From the NCBI GenBank assembly GCA_937910825.1, contig CALEMO010000238.1, positions 1 to 6,783 on the forward strand: a stretch of 6,783 bases of DNA. Reading direction: 5' to 3'. The translations under genes were made by a program, and so were the position numbers. Below, piece after piece: positions 1-6,015 of this stretch. Position 1 is the stretch's first letter; the number at the start of each line of letters is the position of its first letter. The notes beneath the pieces are model-generated. The model searched no databases. It was not told where the DNA came from and saw only the letters and a program-made list of their open reading frames with translations. This DNA comes from an uncultured Solirubrobacterales bacterium. GTDB lineage: Bacteria; Actinomycetota; Thermoleophilia; Solirubrobacterales; 70-9.

Positions 1-73
1 CGCCGCAGAGTATCCGTCGCCGACGATGGCAGGAAGGTGCCACCGGCCCTGTTTTGATTGAATACTTCGGCTG
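1..73 (+). other. Leader upstream of rpmI; possible tail of an upstream gene
   Basis: No complete gene is visible. All three forward frames are open from the left edge and close inside the region: frame 1 stops at 55-57, frame 2 at 59-61, and frame 3 at 72-74, where its TGA shares one base with the rpmI ATG (TGATG). One of them could be the C-terminus of translation initiation factor IF3 (infC), the usual neighbour of rpmI, but none of the short translations is recognisable as IF3. A purine-rich AGGAAGG lies at 31-37, in the loop of a small 5-bp hairpin (TGGCA 27-31 with TGCCA 38-42). It is too far from the rpmI start to be its ribosome binding site. Confidence 0.3.
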
Positions 74-271
74 ATGCCCAAGATGAAGACACATTCCGGC
101 GCCAAGAAACGGTTCAAGCGAACCGCTACCGGCAAGCTGCGTGGACGCAAGGCCTACTCCAGTCACATTCTGGAAAAGAAGTCGCCGAAGCGCAAGCGTT
201 CGATGAGCCAACCGGTTTTCGTCAAGGCTCAGGATGCCCCGCGGGTAAACAAAATGCTCGGGGGTAAATAG
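74..271 (+). CDS. rpmI: 50S ribosomal protein L35 (bL35)
   Basis: This encodes a small basic protein of the large ribosomal subunit. The 65-residue length is normal for the family. The N-terminus MPKMKTHSGAKKRFK is the family signature, and the central HILEKKSPKRKR stretch (about residues 31-42) matches the conserved HIL-KK-KRKR block that contacts 23S rRNA. Lysine and arginine make up a large share of the protein. The ATG at 74 is fixed by this conserved N-terminus. No convincing Shine-Dalgarno sequence precedes it (the bases before it read AATACTTCGGCTG), so initiation may depend on coupling to an upstream frame that ends in the TGATG overlap. rplT follows with no gap. In well-studied bacteria infC, rpmI and rplT form one operon controlled by L20; whether that control exists here cannot be seen. 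Confidence 0.97.
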   Translation: MPKMKTHSGAKKRFKRTATGKLRGRKAYSSHILEKKSPKRKRSMSQPVFVKAQDAPRVNKMLGGK

Positions 272-631
272 ATGCCCCGCGTGAAGCGTTCGGTGAACGC
301 CCGCAAGAAGCGCCGCAAGGTACTGGAAGAAGCCAAGGGTTATTACGGCCGCAAGAATTCTTCGTACAAGCTGGCCAAAGAGCAGGTCATGCGCTCCGGT
401 GCCTATGCGTACCGCGACCGCCGGGTGCGCAAGAGGGACTTCCGCCGCCTCTGGATTACCCGCATCAATGCGGCTGCCAGACAAGAGGGCATGAGCTATT
501 CCCAGCTGATTCACGGCTTGGACAAGGCCGGAGTCGAAGTCAATCGCAAGATGCTCGCCGACATCGCGGTAAACAACCGTGATGACTTTCGCCGATTTGT
601 CGAGATCGCCCGTGAGGGTGCCGTCGCCTAG
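272..631 (+). CDS. rplT: 50S ribosomal protein L20 (bL20)
   Basis: L20 is a primary binding protein of 23S rRNA needed for early 50S assembly, and in several bacteria it represses its own operon. The 119-residue length is typical. The N-terminal arginine/lysine-rich helix carries the family pattern [18 protein letters not shown], followed by [19 protein letters not shown] (about residues 21-39). The block [20 protein letters not shown] (about residues 47-66) and the C-terminal globular part with [20 protein letters not shown] are also clear. The start follows the rpmI TAG with zero spacing. A run of five G at 260-264 gives a weak ribosome binding site, seven bases before the ATG. The stop codon at 629-631 lies in the loop of a predicted RNA hairpin, and a strong terminator begins 24 bases further on. 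Confidence 0.98.
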   Translation: MPRVKRSVNARKKRRKVLEEAKGYYGRKNSSYKLAKEQVMRSGAYAYRDRRVRKRDFRRLWITRINAAARQEGMSYSQLIHGLDKAGVEVNRKMLADIAVNNRDDFRRFVEIAREGAVA

Positions 632-646
632 GGCGTTACGGCACTT
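616..646 (+). promoter_or_regulatory. RNA hairpin enclosing the rplT stop codon
   Basis: GTGCCGT at 618-624 pairs perfectly with ACGGCAC at 638-644 (7 bp), and two G-U pairs can extend it outward (617 with 645, 616 with 646). Inside, CGCC 625-628 pairs with GGCG 632-635, with TT at 636-637 bulged. The three-base loop at 629-631 is the TAG stop of rplT. The pairing is seen directly; any function is inference. A ribosome terminating rplT would melt it, and it could refold after release. It could protect the 3' end, pause polymerase, or modulate the terminator just downstream. It could also be chance in GC-rich DNA. Confidence 0.5.
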
Positions 647-655
647 GAACCTTCC

Positions 656-689
656 GGGCGGCTTCGCATTCAGCGAGCCGCCCTTTTTT
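656..689 (+). terminator. Intrinsic terminator or attenuator after rplT
   Basis: GGGCGGCT at 656-663 pairs with AGCCGCCC at 676-683. After a single bulged T at 664, CGC 665-667 pairs with GCG 673-675. The loop is ATTCA (668-672). The stem is therefore 11 bp, almost all G-C, followed immediately by six T (684-689). The opposite strand has no T-run after the hairpin, so it works only in the + direction. It fits the end of the rpmI-rplT transcript. Because the next gene starts 13 bases after the T-run, it may instead act as an attenuator controlling how much transcription enters the methyltransferase-pheST-arg genes. Confidence 0.88.
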
Positions 690-692
690 ATT
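663..692 (+). promoter_or_regulatory. Weak promoter-like boxes overlapping the terminator
   Basis: TTCGCA (663-668) and TTTATT (687-692) each match the sigma-70-type -35 and -10 consensus at four of six positions, with an 18-base spacer. Initiation about seven bases after the -10 box would fall near 699, just before the ATG at 703, giving a nearly leaderless mRNA. Such mRNAs are common in Actinomycetota. A second weak possibility is TTGAAC at 645-650 as a -35 box, with no good -10 box after it. These are degenerate matches within hairpin sequence and may be coincidental. They are listed because a promoter is needed somewhere here if the terminator is efficient. Confidence 0.15.
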
Positions 693-702
693 GGATGACA
701 AA

Positions 703-1416
703 ATGATCACCAGCCAAGACAACGAAAAACTCAAGATGGTGCGCAAGCTTTCGCAGAAGAAGTACCGCGAAAAGCTGGGCCTGTTCGTGACCGAAGGCGA
801 AGACCTGGCCAGGGCCGGCCTGGCTGCCGGTTTTGAGCCGAGGGCACTGCTCGTTCATCCCGACTGCGAAGTGGACGGAGAGCCAGTCGAGCCGTTACTG
901 CTGGAGCGGGCATCAGGGCTTGCCTCTGGCACCAGGGTGATCGGCGTATGGCACCAGCGTTGGGCCGAAACTGTCAAGGAAACCTGTGTCTTCCTCGACG
1001 CATTGTCCGACCCCGGCAACATGGGCACGATCATCAGGACCGTTGACGCCCTGCTGGATGCGACCGTGGTCGTCGGCCCGGGCAGCGTCGATCCCTACGC
1101 GCCGATTTCGGTTAGGGCCAGCATGGGCTCGATCTTTTCCCAGCCACTGCTCAAGGCAAGCATCGATCAGACACCTGAGCCCAGAGTGGCGATGGTTGCT
1201 TCCGGCGGTGAGTGGCCGGGTGGGCACTCTGCCCGGGTCACGGTCGTATTGGGCTCGGAGCGCGAAGGGATCCAGCAAGTGGTCTTGAATCAGTGTCAGG
1301 AGTCCTGGACGATTCCCCTGCGGCAAGGCCGAGCTGAATCCCTGAATGTTGCAGCCGCCGCGGCGATCGCATGTGAGCGGATATCGTCGACCCCCGTAGT
1401 CGGAGACAAAGGTTAG
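703..1416 (+). CDS. SpoU/TrmH-family RNA 2'-O-methyltransferase
   Basis: This is a probable S-adenosylmethionine-dependent ribose methyltransferase acting on rRNA (RlmB/TsnR-like) or tRNA; the target cannot be told from sequence. With the ATG at 703 it has 237 residues, slightly shorter than the usual 250-275. The N-terminal substrate-binding domain (about 1-90) starts ITSQDNEKLKMVRKLSQKKY. The SPOUT catalytic domain shows motif 1 DPGNMGTIIRT (about 103-113), the VRASMG block (137-142), motif 2 LGSEREG (183-189) and motif 3 IPLRQGRAESLNVAAAAAI (204-222), which form the knotted SAM site. An in-frame TTG at 691 would add four residues, but it touches the terminator T-run. The ATG is preferred because a weak GGA (693-695) sits seven bases before it and homologues begin near this point. 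pheS follows after nine bases. A TrmH-type gene between rplT and pheS is a common arrangement in Gram-positive bacteria. Confidence 0.9.
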   Translation: MITSQDNEKLKMVRKLSQKKYREKLGLFVTEGEDLARAGLAAGFEPRALLVHPDCEVDGEPVEPLLLERASGLASGTRVIGVWHQRWAETVKETCVFLDALSDPGNMGTIIRTVDALLDATVVVGPGSVDPYAPISVRASMGSIFSQPLLKASIDQTPEPRVAMVASGGEWPGGHSARVTVVLGSEREGIQQVVLNQCQESWTIPLRQGRAESLNVAAAAAIACERISSTPVVGDKG

Positions 1417-1425
1417 AGCGAGAAA

Positions 1426-2523
1426 ATGGGCCAGAAGGCAACAGAGCGCATCTTTGAGATTGAAGCCGAGGCGACCGTCGAGGTGGAAGCCGGCGAAAAC
1501 GTCGCCGGACTGGAGGAGCTGCGGGTCAAGTGGCTTGGGCGCAAGTCGGAGCTGACCGGCATCCTCAGGGGGATCGCCGGGCTCGAACCGGCCGAACGCG
1601 GCCTGGTGGGTGGCAGCGCGAACAAGGTGCGCGAGAAGCTTGAGGCAACGCTCGAGGCAAGGATCGCCGAGCTGTCCGCCGCCGAGCTGGAAACTTCACT
1701 TTCTACTGACAGCATTGATGTGACTCTTCCTGGGTCTCCGGTGAGGGCGGTCGGCCACCTTCACCCGATCACCAGGACGAGGCGTTTGATCGAAGACGTG
1801 ATGATCGGCCTCGGCTACCAGGTGATGGAAGGACCGGAAGTCGAGCATGACTTCTACAACTTCACCGCCCTCAACCATCCCGACGATCATCCGGCGAGGA
1901 TGCTTCAGGACACCTTCTACGTAGAGCCCGGAGGCGGCGCTCCGGCGGAGGTGGGCAAGCAGGACGTATTGCTGCGCACGCACACCTCACCGATGCAGGT
2001 GAGGGCGATGGAGGCCGCTCCGCCGCCGCTTTTCATGATCGTGCCCGGAAAGACCTACCGCAGGGACTCGGATGCCACCCACAGCCCGATGTTCCACCAG
2101 GTCGAGGGTCTTGCCGTGGCCGAAGGCATCACGCTCGCGGATCTCAAAGGAACCCTTCTGGCAATGCTAAGGGAAATCTTCGGGCCTGATCGTGAGATCA
2201 GGATGCGGCCCCATTTCTTCCCGTTCACCGAGCCGTCGGTTGAGTTCGACGTGTCCTGCTTCAAATGCGGCGGCACCGGACAGCTCGGCAAGGGTGATCG
2301 TTGCAACCTCTGCAAGGGGATCGGCTGGATCGAACTCGGCGGCGCCGGCATGGTAGATCCCAACGTCTTCGGTTTCGTGCGAGATGCCGGATACGACCCT
2401 GATTCGGTCACCGGCTTCGCTTTCGGCTTTGGCATCGAGCGCATAGCGATGCTGCGCCACGGCGTAGGTGATCTGAGGCTCTTCTTCGACAATGACGTGC
2501 GGCTTCTGGAGCAGTTCTCATGA
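1426..2523 (+). CDS. pheS: Phenylalanine--tRNA ligase alpha subunit
   Basis: This is the catalytic subunit of the cytosolic (alpha-beta)2 PheRS, which activates phenylalanine with ATP and charges tRNA-Phe. The 365 residues are slightly above the usual 330-350. Residues 1-90 are the charged coiled-coil arm that contacts tRNA. The class II core follows: HPITRTRRLIEDV (113-125), the motif 2 region RTHTSPMQVRAM (184-195) and YRRDSDATHSPMFHQVEG (211-228), phenylalanine-pocket residues in FFPFTEPS (264-271), and motif 3 GFAFGFGIERIAML (330-343). Ala332 matches the pocket alanine that limits substrate size in E. coli PheS. A four-cysteine cluster, C278-C281-C293-C296, is inserted before WIELGGAGMV and probably binds a metal. 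The start at 1426 lies nine bases after the preceding stop, with only a weak purine-rich site before it. The stop overlaps the pheT start in ATGA, so translation is probably coupled. Confidence 0.98.
   Translation: MGQKATERIFEIEAEATVEVEAGENVAGLEELRVKWLGRKSELTGILRGIAGLEPAERGLVGGSANKVREKLEATLEARIAELSAAELETSLSTDSIDVTLPGSPVRAVGHLHPITRTRRLIEDVMIGLGYQVMEGPEVEHDFYNFTALNHPDDHPARMLQDTFYVEPGGGAPAEVGKQDVLLRTHTSPMQVRAMEAAPPPLFMIVPGKTYRRDSDATHSPMFHQVEGLAVAEGITLADLKGTLLAMLREIFGPDREIRMRPHFFPFTEPSVEFDVSCFKCGGTGQLGKGDRCNLCKGIGWIELGGAGMVDPNVFGFVRDAGYDPDSVTGFAFGFGIERIAMLRHGVGDLRLFFDNDVRLLEQFS
2508..2511 (+). promoter_or_regulatory. Ribosome binding site of pheT
   Basis: GGAG lies eight bases before the pheT ATG, inside the last codons of pheS. 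It is the clearest Shine-Dalgarno match in the window and supports the ATGA-overlap start. Confidence 0.65.
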
Positions 2524-4979
2524 GGATTCCTTACGACTGGATGTCGACCTACTGCGATCCCGGCATGGAGCCGGAAGTTCTGGCCGAAAAGCTGGCGATG
2601 ACCGGCACCGAAGTCGAGCGGGTGGTGGTTTCGGGTCCGCCCAGCGCCGAGAATTTCGTGATCGGAGAGGTGCTGGCCGCCGATTCCCATCCGGATGCCG
2701 ACCGCCTTCGGGTCTGCACGGTGGACGCCGGCGAAGGCGATCCCCTCTCGATCGTCTGCGGTGCGCCTAACGTGGCGGCCGGCCAGACAGTGGTTGTGGC
2801 GCTTCCGGGAGCAGTGATGCCGGATGGCATGAAGATCCGCAAGGCCAAGCTGCGCGGCGTTCCCTCCGAAGGGATGATTTGCTCCTCCGCCGAGCTCGAA
2901 CTCGGCGAAGATAGCGACGGAATAATGGTCCTCCCTGAGGGACTGGCCGACCCCGGAACCCCCGCGGGCGATGTGCTGCCCGTTTCGCAGGTGGTTCTGG
3001 AGCTGGAAGTGACACCGAACCGGACCGACTGCTTCGGCCTCTACGGAGTGGCCAGGGAAACCCACGCGATCACCGGCGCCGAGCTGGCCCCGCCGCCCTG
3101 GCAGGGGGAATCGCTTGCGGCCGGAGGCGAGGTCGAGCAACTCGTTTCGGTCAAGGTCGAGGACCAGGACCTCTGCCCGCGCTTTACCGCACGCGCTTTC
3201 ACCGGAGTCACCGTCGCAACTTCACCCCTCTGGCTCAGGGCGCGGCTGATCGCCGCCGGCCAACGCCCGATCAACAACGTGGTCGACATCACCAACTACG
3301 TGATGTGGCTCACCGGCCAGCCGATGCACGCTTTCGACCTTGACCTGGTCCCGAACGGCGCGCTTGAAATCAGGTCGGCCCGGCCCGGGGAGAAGGTCAG
3401 GACCCTTGACGGTGCCGAGCGTGAGCCCGGGCCGGACACGGTGCTGGTCTGCGACGAGAACGGCCCGACTTCAATCGCCGGAATCATGGGCGGTGCTGGT
3501 TCCGAGGTTTCGGAAACGACCACCTCTGTGCTGATGGAGGCCGCTACCTGGAACGGTCCGAACATCCTTCGCAGCTCGAGGGATTTGAACCTGCGCTCGG
3601 AGGCGTCCTCCCGCTTCGAGAAGCAGCTTCATCCGGCGCTCGCCGCCAGGGCACAGATCGTGGCGACCGGTCTGATGATCGAACTTTGCGCGGCCAAACC
3701 GGTCGAAGGCATGGTCGACGTCGCGGCGCCGATGCCGGAGTCACGGACGATTCGCCTCCAGGCTGGAAGCGTTGAACGAATTCTCGGCCTGGCAATTGAT
3801 GCGCAGGCACAGCTCGAGGCGCTGGACAAGCTCGGATTCGGGGTCGGTCGCGACGGAGACGACCTGGCGGTCAGCGTGCCCCCGGATCGTCACTACGACG
3901 TCACCCGTGAGATCGACCTGATCGAAGAAGTCGGGCGGGTCAATGATCTGGACCAGCGCCTGCCGGCCACCTTGCCTTGCGGCTCGGGGCGGGTCGGCCG
4001 GCTCAGCCGCCAGCAGAGTCTGCAGCGGCGGGCGGAGGATTCGCTCAGGGAAGCCGGTTTCGACGAGATCGTCGGCATGAGCTTCACCGATCCCAGCGAA
4101 GCGCAGCTCCTGCGTCTGGCGCCACCGGATCCACGGGCGATCGCCGTCGCGCTCTCCAACCCGCTTTCAGAGGACCAGTCGATAATGCGCAGCACCCTTA
4201 TTGGGTCGGCACTCGGCGCCGCTCGGCGCAATCTTGCCCGTGGGGCCGAATCCGTCGCCCTGTTCGAATCCGGCCGGGTATACCTGCCGGCCGGCGAATT
4301 CGGATCGGGTCCGCTCGGTGGTGACTTTCCCGGCAAGCAGCGTCCGCCGGTGAATGAGCCGCATCATTTCTGCGTGCTCGCTACCGGCTCGATCGACCCT
4401 GCTTCGTGGGGTCATGATGCCGTCGGGGCTGACTTCTTCAAGATCAAGGGTGTGCTGGAGCGGCTCGCCGCCGGGCTCGGCACGTCGGTGGAAGTGGTTG
4501 CCGGTGAGCAACCTTTCCTTCACCCCGGGCGTTCCGGCGAGGTGTTGGTCGAAGGTCGTAGCGCCGGCTGGATTGGGCAGGTTCATCCCGCTGTGGCGGC
4601 TGAATGGGATCTGGGTGAAGTTGTTGCCTTCGAGATTGCCCTGGCCGATTTGCTGGAAGCATCCCCACTGGGCGAAGAGAAATACGTCGACTTCACGGCT
4701 TTCCCGCCGGTTGACCGGGACCTGGCGGTCGTCCTGCCGGATTCGGTTCCGGCCAGTGGCGCGCTTGAGGCGGCCAGGGAAGCTGGCGGAAAGCTTCTGC
4801 GCTCGGTGGCGGTTTTCGATGTCTATCGCGGCGATCAGATCGGTGACGACGAGAAGAGCCTGGCTCTGCGCTTTCGCTTCGGGGCTGACGACCGGACCCT
4901 GAGCGACGAAGATGTGACCGCTCCCTGGCAGAAGATCATCGCTGCGCTCGAAGGTATGGGGGGCAGGCTCCGTGGCTGA
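2520..4979 (+). CDS. pheT: Phenylalanine--tRNA ligase beta subunit
   Basis: This is the partner of PheS. It carries tRNA binding and the editing site that removes tyrosine from mischarged tRNA-Phe. Its 819 residues fit the bacterial full-length form (about 790-830). Domains in order: N-terminal B1 plus the EMAP-like OB fold (about 39-150; IGEVLAADSHPDADRLRVC and GAPNVAAGQ), the B3/B4 editing domain (about 155-400; LEVTPNRTDCFGLYGVARE, INNVVDITNYVMWLTGQPMH, then LRSEASSRFEK at 358-368), the B5 domain (about 405-480; DVTREIDLIEEVGRVN), the inactive synthetase-like core (about 490-710; LHPGRSGEV and GWIGQVHP), and the C-terminal FDX-ACB anticodon-binding domain (about 725-818; FPPVDRDLAVVLP and FDVYRGDQI). 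By alignment from memory, His270, Glu340, Ser360 and Ala362 occupy editing-pocket positions. The ATG overlaps the pheS stop by four bases. The frame runs eight bases into argC if argC starts at its first GTG. Confidence 0.98.
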   Translation: MRIPYDWMSTYCDPGMEPEVLAEKLAMTGTEVERVVVSGPPSAENFVIGEVLAADSHPDADRLRVCTVDAGEGDPLSIVCGAPNVAAGQTVVVALPGAVMPDGMKIRKAKLRGVPSEGMICSSAELELGEDSDGIMVLPEGLADPGTPAGDVLPVSQVVLELEVTPNRTDCFGLYGVARETHAITGAELAPPPWQGESLAAGGEVEQLVSVKVEDQDLCPRFTARAFTGVTVATSPLWLRARLIAAGQRPINNVVDITNYVMWLTGQPMHAFDLDLVPNGALEIRSARPGEKVRTLDGAEREPGPDTVLVCDENGPTSIAGIMGGAGSEVSETTTSVLMEAATWNGPNILRSSRDLNLRSEASSRFEKQLHPALAARAQIVATGLMIELCAAKPVEGMVDVAAPMPESRTIRLQAGSVERILGLAIDAQAQLEALDKLGFGVGRDGDDLAVSVPPDRHYDVTREIDLIEEVGRVNDLDQRLPATLPCGSGRVGRLSRQQSLQRRAEDSLREAGFDEIVGMSFTDPSEAQLLRLAPPDPRAIAVALSNPLSEDQSIMRSTLIGSALGAARRNLARGAESVALFESGRVYLPAGEFGSGPLGGDFPGKQRPPVNEPHHFCVLATGSIDPASWGHDAVGADFFKIKGVLERLAAGLGTSVEVVAGEQPFLHPGRSGEVLVEGRSAGWIGQVHPAVAAEWDLGEVVAFEIALADLLEASPLGEEKYVDFTAFPPVDRDLAVVLPDSVPASGALEAAREAGGKLLRSVAVFDVYRGDQIGDDEKSLALRFRFGADDRTLSDEDVTAPWQKIIAALEGMGGRLRG

Positions 4980-6015
4980 GATCGCACAGCCGACCGGCGC
5001 CGATGGCGCCAGGGCGCGGGTGATCGTGGCCGGTGCCACCGGATACGCAGGTGCCCTTGCGGCCCAGCTCGTATGGAAGCATCCAGCACTGGAGCTTGCT
5101 GAAATCACCTCCAGGTCTGAGACTGGGACGGCGCTCAATGAGCTCTATCCGCGCTATGACGTGCCGCTCGAACTGAGCGAGCTGAACCCGGCATACCTTC
5201 AGGGCGTCGAGGTGGGGATCGTCGCCTATCCGCATGGCGCCGCCGCTCCGGTGGTCGCCGAGATGCGCGGCATGGGCCTTGTTGTGGTCGACCTTTCGGC
5301 GGACTTCCGCCTCGACGACCTGCCGACCTACGAGAAGTTCTACGGACCACATGGCGACCCTGACCTCTTCGACGGTGCGGTCTACGGCTTGCCTGAAATC
5401 GAGCGGCAGGCAGTCGCAGGATCGAGTCTGGTCGCCAACCCGGGCTGTTACCCGACGGCTTCGATTCTCGCCCTGGCCCCGCTGGCAGAGGCCGGCCTGA
5501 TCGAGGACGTCGTGATCGATGCCAAGTCAGGTATATCCGGGGCCGGACGCGGCGGGGGAGAGACAACCGGATTCACCCATGTGACCGAGAACGTCTTCCC
5601 GTACAAAGCGACGGGGCACCGGCACCGGCCCGAAATCCTCGAGAAGCTGAACAAGCTGGTGCCTGACGCCGGCGCCGAAATCGAGACCCTGACTTTCGTA
5701 CCCCACCTGGTTCCCGTGGATCAGGGTGAGCTGGTCAGCTGTTACGTGCGCACCAGAACGGATCTGGATCAAAGTGAGCTCGACACCATGTACAAAGCGC
5801 GCTACGCCGAAGAGCAATTTGTGACCGTGCGCAATGCCGCGCCGGGGATGCGCGACGTCCGTGGAAGCAACCAGTGTCACATCCAGGTATTGGCCGGCGA
5901 TGACCGCGTCGTCGTTTTCGCGGCGATCGACAACCTCTGGAAAGGCGCTGCCGGACAGGCGATACAGAACCTGAACCTGATGCTGGGCCTGGAAGAAGGG
6001 ATGGGGATCTCGTGA
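4972..6015 (+). CDS. argC: N-acetyl-gamma-glutamyl-phosphate reductase
   Basis: This enzyme catalyses the third step of arginine biosynthesis, the NADPH-dependent reduction of N-acetyl-glutamyl 5-phosphate to N-acetylglutamate semialdehyde in the cytoplasm. The 347 residues match the family. The nucleotide-binding loop is GATGYAG (21-27). The catalytic cysteine is Cys159 in VANPGCYPTASILALAP (154-170), which satisfies the ArgC active-site pattern. The catalytic histidine lies in GHRHRPEI (215-222), after SGISGAGRG (186-194). The C-terminal Rossmann return is NLWKGAAGQAIQNLN (321-335). The GTG at 4972 is preceded by GGGGGG (4958-4963) and AGG (4965-4967), and overlaps the pheT end by eight bases. 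An alternative GTG at 5020, with AGGG at 5011-5014, would drop 16 poorly conserved residues and the overlap. The end overlaps argJ in GTGA. No arginine-repressor operator was seen before the gene. Confidence 0.97.
   Translation: MAEIAQPTGADGARARVIVAGATGYAGALAAQLVWKHPALELAEITSRSETGTALNELYPRYDVPLELSELNPAYLQGVEVGIVAYPHGAAAPVVAEMRGMGLVVVDLSADFRLDDLPTYEKFYGPHGDPDLFDGAVYGLPEIERQAVAGSSLVANPGCYPTASILALAPLAEAGLIEDVVIDAKSGISGAGRGGGETTGFTHVTENVFPYKATGHRHRPEILEKLNKLVPDAGAEIETLTFVPHLVPVDQGELVSCYVRTRTDLDQSELDTMYKARYAEEQFVTVRNAAPGMRDVRGSNQCHIQVLAGDDRVVVFAAIDNLWKGAAGQAIQNLNLMLGLEEGMGIS

Noticed and set aside
58..267. 69-codon + strand frame starting at TTG 58
   Set aside because: It is an out-of-frame shadow of rpmI, whose L35 product is unmistakable.
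632..655. Possible phenylalanine-rich leader peptide (pheM-like) before the terminator
   Set aside because: Only 24 bases lie between the rplT stop and the hairpin, and they contain no start codon followed by clustered Phe codons.
913..1326. 137-codon - strand frame inside the methyltransferase gene
   Set aside because: It is antisense to SPOUT motifs that are clearly coding on the + strand, and no homology is apparent.
2055..3140. 361-codon open frame on the - strand across the pheS-pheT junction
   Set aside because: It lies wholly antisense to two unambiguous conserved genes. Its translation resembles no family, and long antisense frames are expected opposite GC-rich coding DNA.
4167..5138. 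323-codon open frame on the - strand opposite pheT and the start of argC
   Set aside because: It is antisense to conserved PheT domains, has no recognisable motifs and has compositionally driven arginine/alanine-rich content.
5448..5880. Overlapping - strand frames opposite argC
   Set aside because: They lie opposite the conserved ArgC active-site region and look like GC-bias shadows.
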